This document shows positions 50,139 through 59,216 of a stretch of 64,000 bases of DNA, one piece after another (the first letter of the stretch is position 1; every line of letters begins with the position of its first letter). A model generated the notes under the pieces. The model was not told where the DNA came from, made no database searches, and saw nothing but the letters and a program-made list of their open reading frames with translations. The stretch covers positions 12,447 through 76,446 of the forward strand of contig DASVWC010000053.1 of NCBI GenBank assembly GCA_036389835.1, given 5' to 3'. The DNA comes from AC-37 sp036389835 (GTDB lineage: Bacteria > Actinomycetota > Thermoleophilia > Solirubrobacterales > Thermoleophilaceae). The position numbers and the translations under genes were made by a program.

Positions 50139-50735
50139 AACGCCGCGACGCAGGTCGGGAACCACATCCGGCAGGAGGTCGGTCCGAGGGAGCCCAGGCG
50201 AGTTGCGCTCACGCCAGTCTCGTGGTCGCCGTCGGCCGACGCCCTCTGCTTCAAGGACTGGGTCGAGCAGGGCCGCCGGCTCGGCGTGATGGGGCGCGGA
50301 GCGGCGTGGTGGATCGGCGATTGGGTGCAGTACGGCAACGTCGCCTACGGCGAGCGCTACGTGCGGGCCGCGCGGATCACGGGCTACGACGTCCAGACGC
50401 TGATGAACATGGTCTACGTGGCCTCCCGGTTCGAGATCTCCCGACGCCGGGAGAAGCTGTCCTGGAGCCACCACTCGGAGCTCGCCGCGATGGAGCCCCA
50501 GGAGCAGGACCGCTGGCTCGCCCACGCCGAGCGCGAGCGGCTCTCGGTTCGCGACCTGCGCGAGGAGCTGCGACGCGACCGCCACGCCAACCGCGCCTGC
50601 GATCAGCACAACGGGCGCCGGCGCGTCGCGTCGCTGCCCCCGGCGGAGCCGGTCGTCTGCCCCGAGTGCGGCTGCCTGGTGCCGGTGCACGGCGATCGCG
50701 AGGCCATCGAGGCGGCGGCGGGCCGCTCGCACTGA
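50136..50735 (+). CDS. LmbU-family transcriptional regulator
   Basis: A 199-residue protein of the LmbU/NovE type found in actinobacterial antibiotic clusters. The core runs from LCFKDWVEQGRRLGVMGRGA through WWIGDWVQYGNVAYGERY, then TGYDVQTLMNMVYVASRFEI and LSWSHHSELAAMEPQEQDRWL, which is the family's conserved order. The C-terminus adds a CPECGC element that could bind zinc. The family includes pathway-specific activators of lincomycin-type clusters, so control of this cluster is a fair inference. It is divergent from fabD and just upstream of an ABC exporter. A longer frame back to ATG 50040 exists but lacks a ribosome-binding site. Confidence 0.82.
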   Translation: MNAATQVGNHIRQEVGPREPRRVALTPVSWSPSADALCFKDWVEQGRRLGVMGRGAAWWIGDWVQYGNVAYGERYVRAARITGYDVQTLMNMVYVASRFEISRRREKLSWSHHSELAAMEPQEQDRWLAHAERERLSVRDLREELRRDRHANRACDQHNGRRRVASLPPAEPVVCPECGCLVPVHGDREAIEAAAGRSH

Positions 50736-50737
50736 CC

Positions 50738-51460
50738 ATGGCCGGCAGGGCGGTGCTCGAGCTGGAGGCGGTCCGGCACCGGTATGGCACGGGCGGCGCC
50801 GAGGTGCTCGCGCTCGACGGCGTCGACCTCGCGGTCGGGCCCGGCGAGGTCGTGGCGGTGTTCGGGCCGAGCGGGTCGGGGAAGACCACCCTCCTGCACC
50901 TCGCGGCGGGACTCGAGCACCCGTCCGAGGGGCGCGTCCTGTTCGAGGCCACCGACCTCGCCGGGCTCTCGGAGGCCGAGCGCTCCGCGCTGCGCCGGCG
51001 CCGGCTCGGGGTGGTGTTCCAGTTCTTCAACCTCGTCCCAGCGCTCACGGCGGTGGAGAACGTGGCGCTGACGCTGCGCTTCGACGGGGTCGCGGCCGGG
51101 GACGCCTCGGAGCGGGCCCGCGAGGCGCTCGCCCGAGTCGGCGTCGAGCACCGCCGTGGCCACCTGCCCGGCGAGCTCTCGGGCGGCGAGATGCAGCGGG
51201 TCGCGGTGGCGCGAGCGATCGTGGCGCAGCCCGCGCTGCTGCTCGCGGACGAGCCGACCGGGAGCCTCGACAGCCGCAACGGCGACCTGGTCCTCGAGCT
51301 GATCGCCTCGCTCGCGCGCGAGCGCGACATCGCCGTGCTGCTGGCGAGCCACGACGGCCGGGCGGCCAAGCACGCCGACCGGGTGCTCACCATGCGCGAC
51401 GGCAGCCTCGCGGCTCCCGCGCCCGCCGGCGAGCCCGCGCGCGACGTCGCGCTCGCGTGA
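50738..51460 (+). CDS. ABC transporter ATPase (MacB/LolD-like)
   Basis: A 240-residue ATPase with Walker A GPSGSGKTT, Q-loop VVFQFFNLVPALTAVENV, signature LSGGEMQR, Walker B LLLADEPTGSLDS and H-loop ASHD. The LVPALTAVENV segment is typical of LolD/MacB partners of FtsX-like permeases. The ATG is two bases after the LmbU-like stop, and the gene overlaps the permease (GTGA), so regulator, ATPase and permease form one unit. It may power export or membrane extraction of the cluster product. Confidence 0.92.
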   Translation: MAGRAVLELEAVRHRYGTGGAEVLALDGVDLAVGPGEVVAVFGPSGSGKTTLLHLAAGLEHPSEGRVLFEATDLAGLSEAERSALRRRRLGVVFQFFNLVPALTAVENVALTLRFDGVAAGDASERAREALARVGVEHRRGHLPGELSGGEMQRVAVARAIVAQPALLLADEPTGSLDSRNGDLVLELIASLARERDIAVLLASHDGRAAKHADRVLTMRDGSLAAPAPAGEPARDVALA

Positions 51461-53985
51461 CCGGGCTCCCGCCCATCCTCCGCCTCGCGCTGCGCAGGGC
51501 GCGCGAGCGGCCGCTGCCGCTGCTGCTCGCCGCGCTCGGGATCGCCGCCGGCGTCGCACTGATGTTCTCCCTCCTCCTCGTGCACGAGAACCTGGCCGGC
51601 TCCGGCACCCAGGTGGAGCGGGAGCTGGCCGGGGGCGCCGAAGCGATGCTCCTGGCCCGCTCCCCCGAGGGCGTGGAGCAGAGCGTGTACGACCGCGTCG
51701 CGTCCACCCCGGGCGTGCGCGCGGCGGCGCCCGTGAGCGAGCGCCAGGTGACGCTGAGCGCGGGGTCGCGGCGGGTCGAGGCGCGGCTGTTCGGGATCGA
51801 CAGGCGGGCGCTGCGACTCGGCGGGCCGGTCGTGCGCGCGACGCTGGGGCGCGTGCGCGACGAGTCCGCGCTGGGCGTGTACCTGCCGCGACAGCTCGCG
51901 GGGCGCCTCGGCGTCGAGCCGGGCGGGCGCGTGGCGGTGGAGACCTACGGGCGGATCCGGCCCGCGGGCGTCCGCGCCATCCCGGACGAGGAGCGCCTGC
52001 GCGCGGCCGGCGACAGCCGCGTCGCGGTCGCGCCACTCGGGCTGGCGCAGCGGCTGACCGGCGACCTGGGACGGCTCAACCGCGTGCTGGTGCAGTTCGA
52101 GCCGGGCCAGGCCGGCGCGGCCCGGGAAGCGCTGGAGGCGAGCCTCGGCGACCGGCTCGACCTGCGGCCGATCGACGCGGAGGCGGGCCTCCTGGCGCAG
52201 GCGTCGGCGCCCGAGCGGCAGGCGACGCTCCTGTTCAGCGCCATAGCCCTCGTCGTCGGCACCTTCCTCGCCTACAACGTCGTCCTGCTCGCGGTGCTCG
52301 ACCGGCGGCGCGAGATCGCGCTGATGCGGGCGATCGGGGTGGGCCCGCGCGCCCTGGTGGCGGGCATCCTCGCCGAGGCACTCGCCATCGGGGTGGTGGG
52401 GACGAGCCTCGGCCTCGTCGTCGGAAAGGCGTTCGTCGCGGAGCTCGTCGACGACACGCCCGAGTACCTGCGGTCGGCGTTCGTGTTCGAGCCGCCCACG
52501 CGCGTGCCGGCACGCGCGATCGCCATGGCGTCGGTCGCGGGACTCGCCGCCTCGCTGGTCGCGGCCGCCCTGCCGACGCTCGCGCTGCTGCGCGTCCCGG
52601 CGACGGTCGCGCTGGAGGCCGAGCACGTGCCCGAGCCGCAGCGGCGCGGCGGGCGCCCGGCGCGGATCCCCGGGCTGGCCGCGGCGGTCCTCCTGGCGGC
52701 CGGGACCGCGATCGCGCTGCTGGTTCCGTCACTCGCCGTCGCGGGCATCGCGCTGCTCCTCGTCGGCGTGATGCTGGCGCTGCCGGCGGCGGTGCCGGGG
52801 CTCGTCAGGCTGCTGCGCCGGCATCTGCTCGACCGCGCGGGCGCGGCCGCGCACGTCGGCGGCGCGGAGCTGACCACCGTCCCCGCCAGGACGATCGCGC
52901 TCGCGGGGATCGCCTGCGTCACGGCGCTGGCGCTCGGCGTCGTCGGCGGCGTGGTGCGCAACGTCGAGACCGCGTCGACCGAGCTCCTGCGCGAGCGGGC
53001 CAGCGCCGACATGACGATCTCGAACCGGCGCGCGTCGAACATCTACCAGAGCGACTTCTTCCCGGCCGCCGTCGAGCGGCGCGTCGCCCAGGCGCCGGGG
53101 GTGCGGTCGACTCGCGCCCTGCGTGCGGCGTTCCTCGACTGGCACGACCGGCGCGTCCTGTTCGTGGGCGCCGACCCGGCCAGCTTCACGCCGGCGCAGG
53201 TGGTGGACCGCTCGCCGGACGAGCTCGGGCGGGCGCTGCGGCGCCCGGGCGCGGTGGCGATGAGCAGCGCGCTGGCACGCAGGCGCGGGATCGAGGTCGG
53301 CGACTCGTTCGCGCTGCCGACGCCGACGGGGCCGCAGCGCGTCACGCTCGCCGGCAAGGTAACCACCTACGCGTGGCCCCCCGGCGCGGTCGCGATGAGC
53401 CGCGACCAGCTCGGTCGCTTCTGGGGGACGACGGCGATCTCCGGGCTCGACGTCGAGCTCGAGCCGGGCGTGCCGGTCGAGCGCGCGCGAACCGCGGTCG
53501 AGCACGCGCTCGGCCCCGGCTCCACGCTGAGCGTCGAGACGCGCGGCGAGCTTCACCGCCGCCTCGGCGACGCGGCGCGCCAGGGGCTCGCGCGCCTTCG
53601 CGGGATCGTGGTGATGGTCGTGCTCGCCGCGTTCCTCGCCGTGACCGCCACGATGACGCTCGCCGCCGCCCAGCGCGTCCGGTCGATCGCGGGGCTGCGC
53701 GCCCTCGGGATGTCGCCGCGGCAGGCCACCGCTGCGCTCGTGGCCGAGGCGCTGGCGGTCGTCGGCATCGGGGCGGCGATCGGCGTCGCGGCGGGGACCC
53801 CGGTGCAGGCACTCGCCGTGCACTGGATCGCGGAGGAGAATGGCCTGCCCGTGCACTTCTCCGTCGAGGTCGTCCCGATGCTCGTCACGATCGCGATCAG
53901 CTCCGCCGTGGCGCTCGTGGCCGCGCTCGTCGCCGCGCGCCGCGCCCTGCGCGTCCAACCGAGCCACGCGCTGGCGCACCCCTAG
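51457..53985 (+). CDS. FtsX-like ABC transporter permease
   Basis: An 842-residue permease with two FtsX domains. An N-terminal helix and a large extracytoplasmic MacB-like domain (about 45-240) are followed by a helix bundle with REIALMRAIGVGPRALV. After a central pair of helices and a second outer domain, the last bundle holds RSIAGLRALGMSPRQATAAL. The duplicated design is common in actinobacterial exporters of lipids or peptides. The GTG start overlaps the ATPase stop. Confidence 0.9.
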   Translation: MTGLPPILRLALRRARERPLPLLLAALGIAAGVALMFSLLLVHENLAGSGTQVERELAGGAEAMLLARSPEGVEQSVYDRVASTPGVRAAAPVSERQVTLSAGSRRVEARLFGIDRRALRLGGPVVRATLGRVRDESALGVYLPRQLAGRLGVEPGGRVAVETYGRIRPAGVRAIPDEERLRAAGDSRVAVAPLGLAQRLTGDLGRLNRVLVQFEPGQAGAAREALEASLGDRLDLRPIDAEAGLLAQASAPERQATLLFSAIALVVGTFLAYNVVLLAVLDRRREIALMRAIGVGPRALVAGILAEALAIGVVGTSLGLVVGKAFVAELVDDTPEYLRSAFVFEPPTRVPARAIAMASVAGLAASLVAAALPTLALLRVPATVALEAEHVPEPQRRGGRPARIPGLAAAVLLAAGTAIALLVPSLAVAGIALLLVGVMLALPAAVPGLVRLLRRHLLDRAGAAAHVGGAELTTVPARTIALAGIACVTALALGVVGGVVRNVETASTELLRERASADMTISNRRASNIYQSDFFPAAVERRVAQAPGVRSTRALRAAFLDWHDRRVLFVGADPASFTPAQVVDRSPDELGRALRRPGAVAMSSALARRRGIEVGDSFALPTPTGPQRVTLAGKVTTYAWPPGAVAMSRDQLGRFWGTTAISGLDVELEPGVPVERARTAVEHALGPGSTLSVETRGELHRRLGDAARQGLARLRGIVVMVVLAAFLAVTATMTLAAAQRVRSIAGLRALGMSPRQATAALVAEALAVVGIGAAIGVAAGTPVQALAVHWIAEENGLPVHFSVEVVPMLVTIAISSAVALVAALVAARRALRVQPSHALAHP

Positions 53986-53987
53986 CC

Positions 53988-54743
53988 ATGCGCACGCGCG
54001 CCCTGACCTGGATGACGGTCGCAGCGCTGGCGGCATCCGGCTGCGGCGGGGACGGGGGCGGCGGCGGGAAGGGCGCCGGGGCCGGCGTCGCCGCTCCGAC
54101 GACCCCGGCGGAGAGCGACTGCGCGACCGCGCGGCTCAGGACCTCCGTCGCGCCCGACGACCTCGTCACGCCGCCCGGCCGCTACCGCTACCGCACCGCC
54201 GGGACCAAGCGCGTGGAGGGCCAGTCCGCCCAGCGGCTGCCGGGCGCGAGCCAGACGCTGGTCACGCGGCCGCGAAGCGCCGGTCAGCTGCGCTGCTTCC
54301 GCGTCCAGCGCCGCTACGGCGCCGGCCTCGTCGACACGGCCACCTTCGTGGTCCGCGGCGGCGACGTGTACGCCACGCAGCTCGAGGCGGCCGCCGGCGG
54401 CGACCTGCTCGAGATCCGCCCCGAGCCGCCGATCCGCGTCCTGGCCGACGGCGAGACCGAGTGGGGCGGCGCCTTCGGGGGCGCCACCAGCGGCCGCTAC
54501 GTCGCGCAGGTGATCGGCCAGCGCACGTTCCGGGTGGACGGGGCGTCCGTGAAGGCCGTCGGCATCGACGTGCGCACGTCGTTCCAGGGCGAGCTCGAGG
54601 GGAGCGAGCACTCGGTCAGGTGGGTGGCGCTCGACGGCAACGTCGTCGTGGAGGAGGAGGTCGAGCAACGCCGCGACTTCGGGCTCGACCGAGTGGTGAT
54701 GAGGCACCGAAGCCGGCTGGCGAAGGCGCTGCGCAGTGGATGA
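53988..54743 (+). CDS. Putative lipoprotein of the exporter operon
   Basis: A 251-residue protein with a lipoprotein signal: MRTRALTWMTVAALAASGC, with the lipobox Cys at residue 19, then a Gly-rich spacer. The mature domain is beta-rich (GRYRYRTAGTKRV, LRCFRVQRRYGAGLVDTATFVV, GRYVAQVIGQRTFRV) and could bind a lipid or act as the exporter's outer component. No family is recognised. It starts two bases after the permease stop, and its end overlaps the next gene by eight bases. Confidence 0.78.
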   Translation: MRTRALTWMTVAALAASGCGGDGGGGGKGAGAGVAAPTTPAESDCATARLRTSVAPDDLVTPPGRYRYRTAGTKRVEGQSAQRLPGASQTLVTRPRSAGQLRCFRVQRRYGAGLVDTATFVVRGGDVYATQLEAAAGGDLLEIRPEPPIRVLADGETEWGGAFGGATSGRYVAQVIGQRTFRVDGASVKAVGIDVRTSFQGELEGSEHSVRWVALDGNVVVEEEVEQRRDFGLDRVVMRHRSRLAKALRSG

Positions 54744-55461
54744 GCGGGCCGGCGCAGCCGGCGGGCGGGGGACGCCGGACGGCGTGCGCGCCCTCCTCGG
54801 GGCCGCGGCGGCCTTCGCGCTGGCGCTTCTCTGCGTCGCGACAGTCCTGCTCTGGCAGCTCCTCGACGAGACGCGGAAGGACAACCGCGCGGCGGGCGCC
54901 GGCGCCGGCGGCGCCGAGCAGGCCCCGCTGCCGCCGCCCACCCGCGGCGGGAAGTCGCTCGCCCAGCAGGTCGACCGCAGCACGTCGGCGCTGCGCAGCG
55001 AGCTCCGGGCGGCCAACCTCCGCTCGCTGGAGCCGCTGCTCGAGCGCGTCACGCACGACACGGCCGCGTTCCCGCGGGCGGCCGAGGACCTCGCGCAGCT
55101 CGCCCAGCAGGCAAGCGCGCTGGGCGGCCTGCGGGACTCGGTCGACCTCCTCCTTCCCGCCCTGGAGCCGCTCGGCGAGACCACCGGGTCGCTGGCGAGC
55201 CTGAACGAGAACGTCGGCCTCGCCGCGCGGACGCTCGCGCCGACCAACGAGAACCTGGCGGCCACGAGCGGCGCCCTGAGCCGCGCGGACCGGACGCTCA
55301 CGGGTACCAACACGACCCTCACCCACACCGCCGACACGCTCGAGCAGCTGCTGCCGGCGATCCGCGACCTGAACGCCACGCTCACCGATGCCAAGCGCTC
55401 GCTCGACCGCACCAACGCGTGCCTCGAGCGCCCGGTCGTGTGCCAAGCCGAGTCGCGCTGA
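54736..55461 (+). CDS. Membrane-anchored coiled-coil protein
   Basis: A 241-residue protein with one N-terminal transmembrane helix at about 18-42, a Gly/Ala/Pro linker, and a long helical region to about 230 with Leu/Asn heptads (LNENVGLAARTLAPTNENLAATSGAL, TLEQLLPAIRDLNATLTDAKRSL). Two Cys lie close to the end (Cys228, Cys235). It may form an extracytoplasmic coiled coil like the adaptor of an MCE- or MacA-type exporter, but it lacks an identifiable MCE or biotinyl-lipoyl domain. The GTG start overlaps the lipoprotein gene. Confidence 0.7.
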   Translation: MDERAGAAGGRGTPDGVRALLGAAAAFALALLCVATVLLWQLLDETRKDNRAAGAGAGGAEQAPLPPPTRGGKSLAQQVDRSTSALRSELRAANLRSLEPLLERVTHDTAAFPRAAEDLAQLAQQASALGGLRDSVDLLLPALEPLGETTGSLASLNENVGLAARTLAPTNENLAATSGALSRADRTLTGTNTTLTHTADTLEQLLPAIRDLNATLTDAKRSLDRTNACLERPVVCQAESR

Positions 55462-55502
55462 GCGCCGCCCGCGCGCGATTTGGCCCACGGCCGGGGCGTC
55501 CG

Positions 55503-55508
55503 TAGGTT
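55503..55508 (+). promoter_or_regulatory. -10 box TAGGTT for a leaderless GNAT mRNA
   Basis: TAGGTT fits TANNNT and ends exactly six bases before the ATG at 55515. TTGGCC 17 bases upstream may serve as the -35. This would begin a new unit for the GNAT-FAAL-dehydrogenase genes. Confidence 0.5.
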
Positions 55509-55514
55509 GCGACC

Positions 55515-56165
55515 ATGCCGCGGTTCGAAGTCCGTCCGCTCGCCCCGGACGAGCTGGAGCTCGCCGCCGGGCTGTACGCGCGCGCGATCCGCGACCAGCC
55601 GACGATCCTGCGCGCCGTGCCGGGCGGCGTCGACCGGCGCATGCGCTTCATCCGCAAGGGGATGCGCGTGTTCCTGCCGCACTCGGGCGGGACGCCGATC
55701 TCGGCCTGGTTCCGGGGCGAGCTCGTGGGGGTCCTCGGGGTCCAGGGACCGGGCCGGTGCCGGATGAGTCCCTCGAAGCTGATTCAGCTCGTGCCACGCA
55801 GCCTCGGCATGGGCAGCCCGCGCGCGACCGCGAAGCTCATGCACGTGGCGCGCGCCCGCGACCGCCACGACCTCGACGAGCCGCACATCCACCTCGAGCC
55901 GCTCGCGGTCGAGCCGCTGTTCCACGGCAAGGGCGTGGCGGCCGCGATGTTCGAGCACGTGATCGCGCGCTCCGAGCGCGAGCGGATCCCGGTCTTCGCG
56001 ATCGCGGACAAGATCCGGATGAAGCCGCTCGCCCCGCTGTTCGACTTCGAGGTGCTCGAGACGTTCGACATCCTCGGGATCCCGCACGTCTCGGGCGTGA
56101 GGCGGCCGCAGGGCAGGATGCCTGCGCGGTCGCACGTCGCGCGGCTCGCGGTGACGGGCGACTGA
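55515..56165 (+). CDS. GNAT-family acyltransferase
   Basis: A 216-residue GNAT protein. LEPLAVEPLFHGKGVAAAMFEHVIARSERERIPVFAI holds the CoA-binding loop (the H-G-K-G version of Q/R-x-x-G-x-G/A) and following helix. RPLAPDELELAAGLYARAI is the N-terminal helix pair. The acceptor is unknown. It is two bases upstream of the FAAL gene and may acylate the product or a carrier-bound intermediate. Confidence 0.82.
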   Translation: MPRFEVRPLAPDELELAAGLYARAIRDQPTILRAVPGGVDRRMRFIRKGMRVFLPHSGGTPISAWFRGELVGVLGVQGPGRCRMSPSKLIQLVPRSLGMGSPRATAKLMHVARARDRHDLDEPHIHLEPLAVEPLFHGKGVAAAMFEHVIARSERERIPVFAIADKIRMKPLAPLFDFEVLETFDILGIPHVSGVRRPQGRMPARSHVARLAVTGD

Positions 56166-56167
56166 CC

Positions 56168-57805
56168 GTGGGCGGCCTCTGGGAGCCGATCCTCTCGGGC
56201 GCCGGGCAGGCCACGCCGCTCGCGTTCGTTCGCGACGACGCCGTGGAGGAGACGACCGGAGGAGAGCTCGTGGAGCGCGGACTGCGCGCCGCGGCGTCGC
56301 TGCGCGCGCAGGGCGTCGAGCGCGGGACCCGCGTGGCGCTGATCCTGCTGAACACGCCCGAGGCGGTCGCCGCGCTGCTCGGCGTCTGGTTCGCCGGCGG
56401 CACCGCGGTCTCGCTCCCCACGCCGGCCCGGGGGATGGACCCGGACGAGTACGTGAGCCAGCTCGGCGCGCTCTGCCGCCGGGTCGGGGCGGAGCTCCTG
56501 CTGAGCGACGCGATGGTGAGCGGGGCGGTCGGCGCCGGCCTCGAGGGAGCCGTGCGCGTGCACGACTGGGCCGGGCTCGACCGGGCGGCGGCGCTGGCGC
56601 CCGAGCCGGCGCCCGAGGACGAGGTCGTGTTCGTCCAGTGCTCGTCCGGGAGCACGCGGATCCCCAAGGCGTGCATGCTCACCGCTCGCGCGATCGCCGC
56701 GCACAACGAGATCATCGAGCAGCTGCTCGGCGGCGGCGACCCGGCCGGCCACCGCGTGGCGAGCTGGATGCCGATGTCGCACGACATGGGGCTGTTCGGC
56801 GGCGTCGTCTGGCCGCTCGTCCGGGGCGTCCCGGTCCTGCTCGGCCCGCCGGAGCGGTTCGCGCTCGCGCCGCTGACCTGGTTCGAGGACGTCGCGTCCT
56901 GGGAGGCGACGATCACCGCGGGTCCGCCGTCCGCCCTCGGCCTCGCGCTTCGCCACGTGCGACGCCGGGGGACGAGCGCGCGGCTCGACTCGCTCGTCTG
57001 CTGCTTCGTGGCCGCCGAGCGGATCGAGTGGTCGACGCTCGCGAGCGCCCGCGACATGCTCGCTCCCAACGGGCTGCGCTTCGAGGCGCTCAGCCCGGGC
57101 TACGGCCTCGCGGAGGCGACCGCCGGGGTCACTGCGATCGGCCGCGACGAGTGCCCCAGCAGCATCGCGGTGGACGCGCGCCGGCTCGCCGACCGTGAGC
57201 TCGAGGAGGTCGCGCCCGGCTCGGACGGGGCGGTGGAGGTGGTCTGCGTGGGGCGTCCGCCCAGCGGGGTGACCATGCGGACGGTCGAGCCGGAGGGCAT
57301 CTCCGAGATCGTGCTGTCCGCCCCGAGCCTGGCCTCCGGCTACTGCGGCGACCCCGAGCTGACCGCGCGGCGCTTCCGCGACGGCGAGCTTCACACCGGC
57401 GACCTCGGCTTCATGCGCGACGGCCGGCTCTACGTCGTCGGGCGCGAGGACGACGTGCTGAGCATCGCCGGCCGCAAGGTCTACGCGCGCGACGTCGAGG
57501 CCGAGATCGCGGCGCTCGACGGGGCGCGCCGAGGCGGCTGCGCGATCGTGGACGTGCCGTCCGAGCGCGAGACCCGGCTGGTGCTGATGCTCGAGCTCGC
57601 CGGCGACGGCGCCGACCCGCCGGTGCTGGCCGCCAACGCGGCGCGGGTGGCCGCGCGCCGCGCCGGGATGCCGATCCACGAGTGCATCCTGCTCGAGCGC
57701 GGCGCGCTTCCGAAGACGCCCACCGGGAAGCTCCAGCGCTTCCGCTGCCGCCAGCTCGTGCAGGGCGACGACATCCCCGCCGTGGCGCGGGTGCGGCTGC
57801 GGTGA
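56168..57805 (+). CDS. Fatty acyl-AMP ligase (FAAL)-like enzyme 2
   Basis: A 545-residue ANL enzyme with the FAAL-like phosphate loop QCSSGSTRIPK, SWMPMSHDMGLFGG, YGLAEATAGV, HTGDLGFM, GREDDV and the catalytic Lys in PKTPTGKLQR. It is clearly paralogous to the 3033 enzyme. It should activate a fatty acid as acyl-AMP and load it on an ACP, probably the one at 58959-59216. GTG 56168 gives the first residues of the conserved N-terminus. The stop overlaps the dehydrogenase start (GTGA). The FAAL/dehydrogenase/ACP trio is a known way to make an unsaturated starter for PKS assembly. Confidence 0.9.
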   Translation: MGGLWEPILSGAGQATPLAFVRDDAVEETTGGELVERGLRAAASLRAQGVERGTRVALILLNTPEAVAALLGVWFAGGTAVSLPTPARGMDPDEYVSQLGALCRRVGAELLLSDAMVSGAVGAGLEGAVRVHDWAGLDRAAALAPEPAPEDEVVFVQCSSGSTRIPKACMLTARAIAAHNEIIEQLLGGGDPAGHRVASWMPMSHDMGLFGGVVWPLVRGVPVLLGPPERFALAPLTWFEDVASWEATITAGPPSALGLALRHVRRRGTSARLDSLVCCFVAAERIEWSTLASARDMLAPNGLRFEALSPGYGLAEATAGVTAIGRDECPSSIAVDARRLADRELEEVAPGSDGAVEVVCVGRPPSGVTMRTVEPEGISEIVLSAPSLASGYCGDPELTARRFRDGELHTGDLGFMRDGRLYVVGREDDVLSIAGRKVYARDVEAEIAALDGARRGGCAIVDVPSERETRLVLMLELAGDGADPPVLAANAARVAARRAGMPIHECILLERGALPKTPTGKLQRFRCRQLVQGDDIPAVARVRLR

Positions 57806-58977
57806 CCGCGACCGCCGCGACCGCCGCGCCCGCCGACCTGGCCGCGGAGCTGCGCTCGCTGTTCCGCGACGAGCTGGCGGCGGAGGTCGAGGGCTGGGAG
57901 CGCGACTGCCTGCTGCCGCGGCACGTCTTCGAGCGCCTGACCGCGCTGGGCGTCTTCGACGCGCGCTGGAACGGGTCGTCGCGAGCGGGCGACGTCGACG
58001 TGGCGGCGGCACTCGCGCGCGAGAGCACGCTCGTCTCGATCGGGGCGGCGATCGCGATCAGCGCGCACAGCGAGGCGTTCCTGCCCGCGCTCAGGCTCTG
58101 CGAGCTGGGGCGCGACGGCGCCGAGGACCGGATCGGCTGCATCGCGCTGTCCGAGGCGACGAGCGGGTCGGACCTCGGGAACTGCGCCACCCGGGCGCGG
58201 CGGTCGGGCGACGGCTGGGCGATCGCGGGCCACAAGCACTACGTGTCCAACTTCCGGACGGCCACGGACTGCGTCGTGTTCACGCGCACGTCCGACACGG
58301 GCACGCTCAACGACTTCACGCTGTTCCTGGTGCCGACCGGCGCCGACGGCGTGGCGGCGACGCCCTACTCGCCGGCGGGGGCGCGCGCGGCCGGGACCTG
58401 CGCCGTCGACCTCGCAGAGGTGCAGGTCGGCGACGAGCGGCGCGTCGGGCCCGTGGGCGTGGGGCTGCGCATCACGCTGGAGTTCCTGCGGCGCGAGCGC
58501 CTCTGGGCGGCGGTCGCCGCGGCGGCCGTGGCCGAGCTCGCCTACGAGATCGCGCTCGCGTACGCGTCGAGGCGCCGCGTGGCGGGTGCGGCGCTGCGCG
58601 ACCACCAGGCGATCGCGCACCGGCTGGTGGACCTCGAGTGCCAGGTCGCCGCGGCGCGGGCGATCGCCGACGGGCTGGTGGCGGCCGAGCGGGGCGGCGC
58701 CGTCTCGGGCGCGACCGGCGCGGCCGGCAAGCTCTACGCGACGCGCGTGGCGTGCGCCGCGCTGGACGAGGCCGTGCAGGTGATGGGCGCGCGCGGGTTC
58801 ACCGACGAGGCGCCGATGTCGCGGCTGTGGCGCGACGGCCGGGCGATGCGGATCGGCGGCGGGGCGGACGAGGTGCTGCGCGAGCAGGTCGCGCGAGCGC
58901 AGCGCCCCGGGCCGCTCGCCGACCACCCGCTGGTGCGGGCCTGCGCGGAAGCCGCGGGTCAGGCCGGCAGCGCCTGA
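57802..58977 (+). CDS. Acyl-CoA/acyl-ACP dehydrogenase-like flavoprotein
   Basis: A 391-residue acyl-CoA dehydrogenase family enzyme. CIALSEATSGSDLGN is the FAD and substrate loop, and VMGARGFTDEAPMSRLWRDGRAMRIGGGADEVL is the C-terminal signature. The position of the usual catalytic Glu was not fixed by eye. Coupled to the FAAL, it probably oxidises an ACP-bound acyl chain to the enoyl form and not CoA esters of general metabolism. The GTG start overlaps the FAAL stop, and its end overlaps the opposing ACP gene by 19 bases. Confidence 0.9.
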   Translation: MTATAATAAPADLAAELRSLFRDELAAEVEGWERDCLLPRHVFERLTALGVFDARWNGSSRAGDVDVAAALARESTLVSIGAAIAISAHSEAFLPALRLCELGRDGAEDRIGCIALSEATSGSDLGNCATRARRSGDGWAIAGHKHYVSNFRTATDCVVFTRTSDTGTLNDFTLFLVPTGADGVAATPYSPAGARAAGTCAVDLAEVQVGDERRVGPVGVGLRITLEFLRRERLWAAVAAAAVAELAYEIALAYASRRRVAGAALRDHQAIAHRLVDLECQVAAARAIADGLVAAERGGAVSGATGAAGKLYATRVACAALDEAVQVMGARGFTDEAPMSRLWRDGRAMRIGGGADEVLREQVARAQRPGPLADHPLVRACAEAAGQAGSA

Positions 58978-59216
58978 AGCTGCGTCAGGTCCTCGACCCG
59001 GACGATCCGCTCGACCGACGAGGTGTCGAGGAACGCCCCGGCGCGCTCCTCGAGGATCGTCACGAGCTCGGCGACGTCGAGGCTGTCGAGCCCGAGCTCG
59101 TCGAGGTCGGTGCCGGCGTGGATCGTGTCGGGATCGACGTCCGGCCGGCGCATCGCGATCAGCTCCCTGAGCGCGGCCACGGCGGCCTCGACCTCGATGA
59201 CCTGGGTGACGCTCAT
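58959..59216 (-). CDS. Acyl carrier protein, cluster-specific
   Basis: An 85-residue carrier protein. Ser45 in LGLDSLDVAELVTILEE is the phosphopantetheine site. Its ATG at 59216 overlaps the aminotransferase stop (ATGA), so it ends the minus-strand operon that begins with the PKS. Across the convergent junction lie the FAAL and dehydrogenase, its likely loading and desaturating partners. Confidence 0.92.
   Translation of the reverse strand: MSVTQVIEVEAAVAALRELIAMRRPDVDPDTIHAGTDLDELGLDSLDVAELVTILEERAGAFLDTSSVERIVRVEDLTQLQALPA

Noticed and set aside
50136..50735. ParB-like or methyl-accepting regulator
   Set aside because: The WWIGDW, TGYDVQTL and SWSHHSELA order matches the LmbU family, and no ParB-type nuclease box is present.
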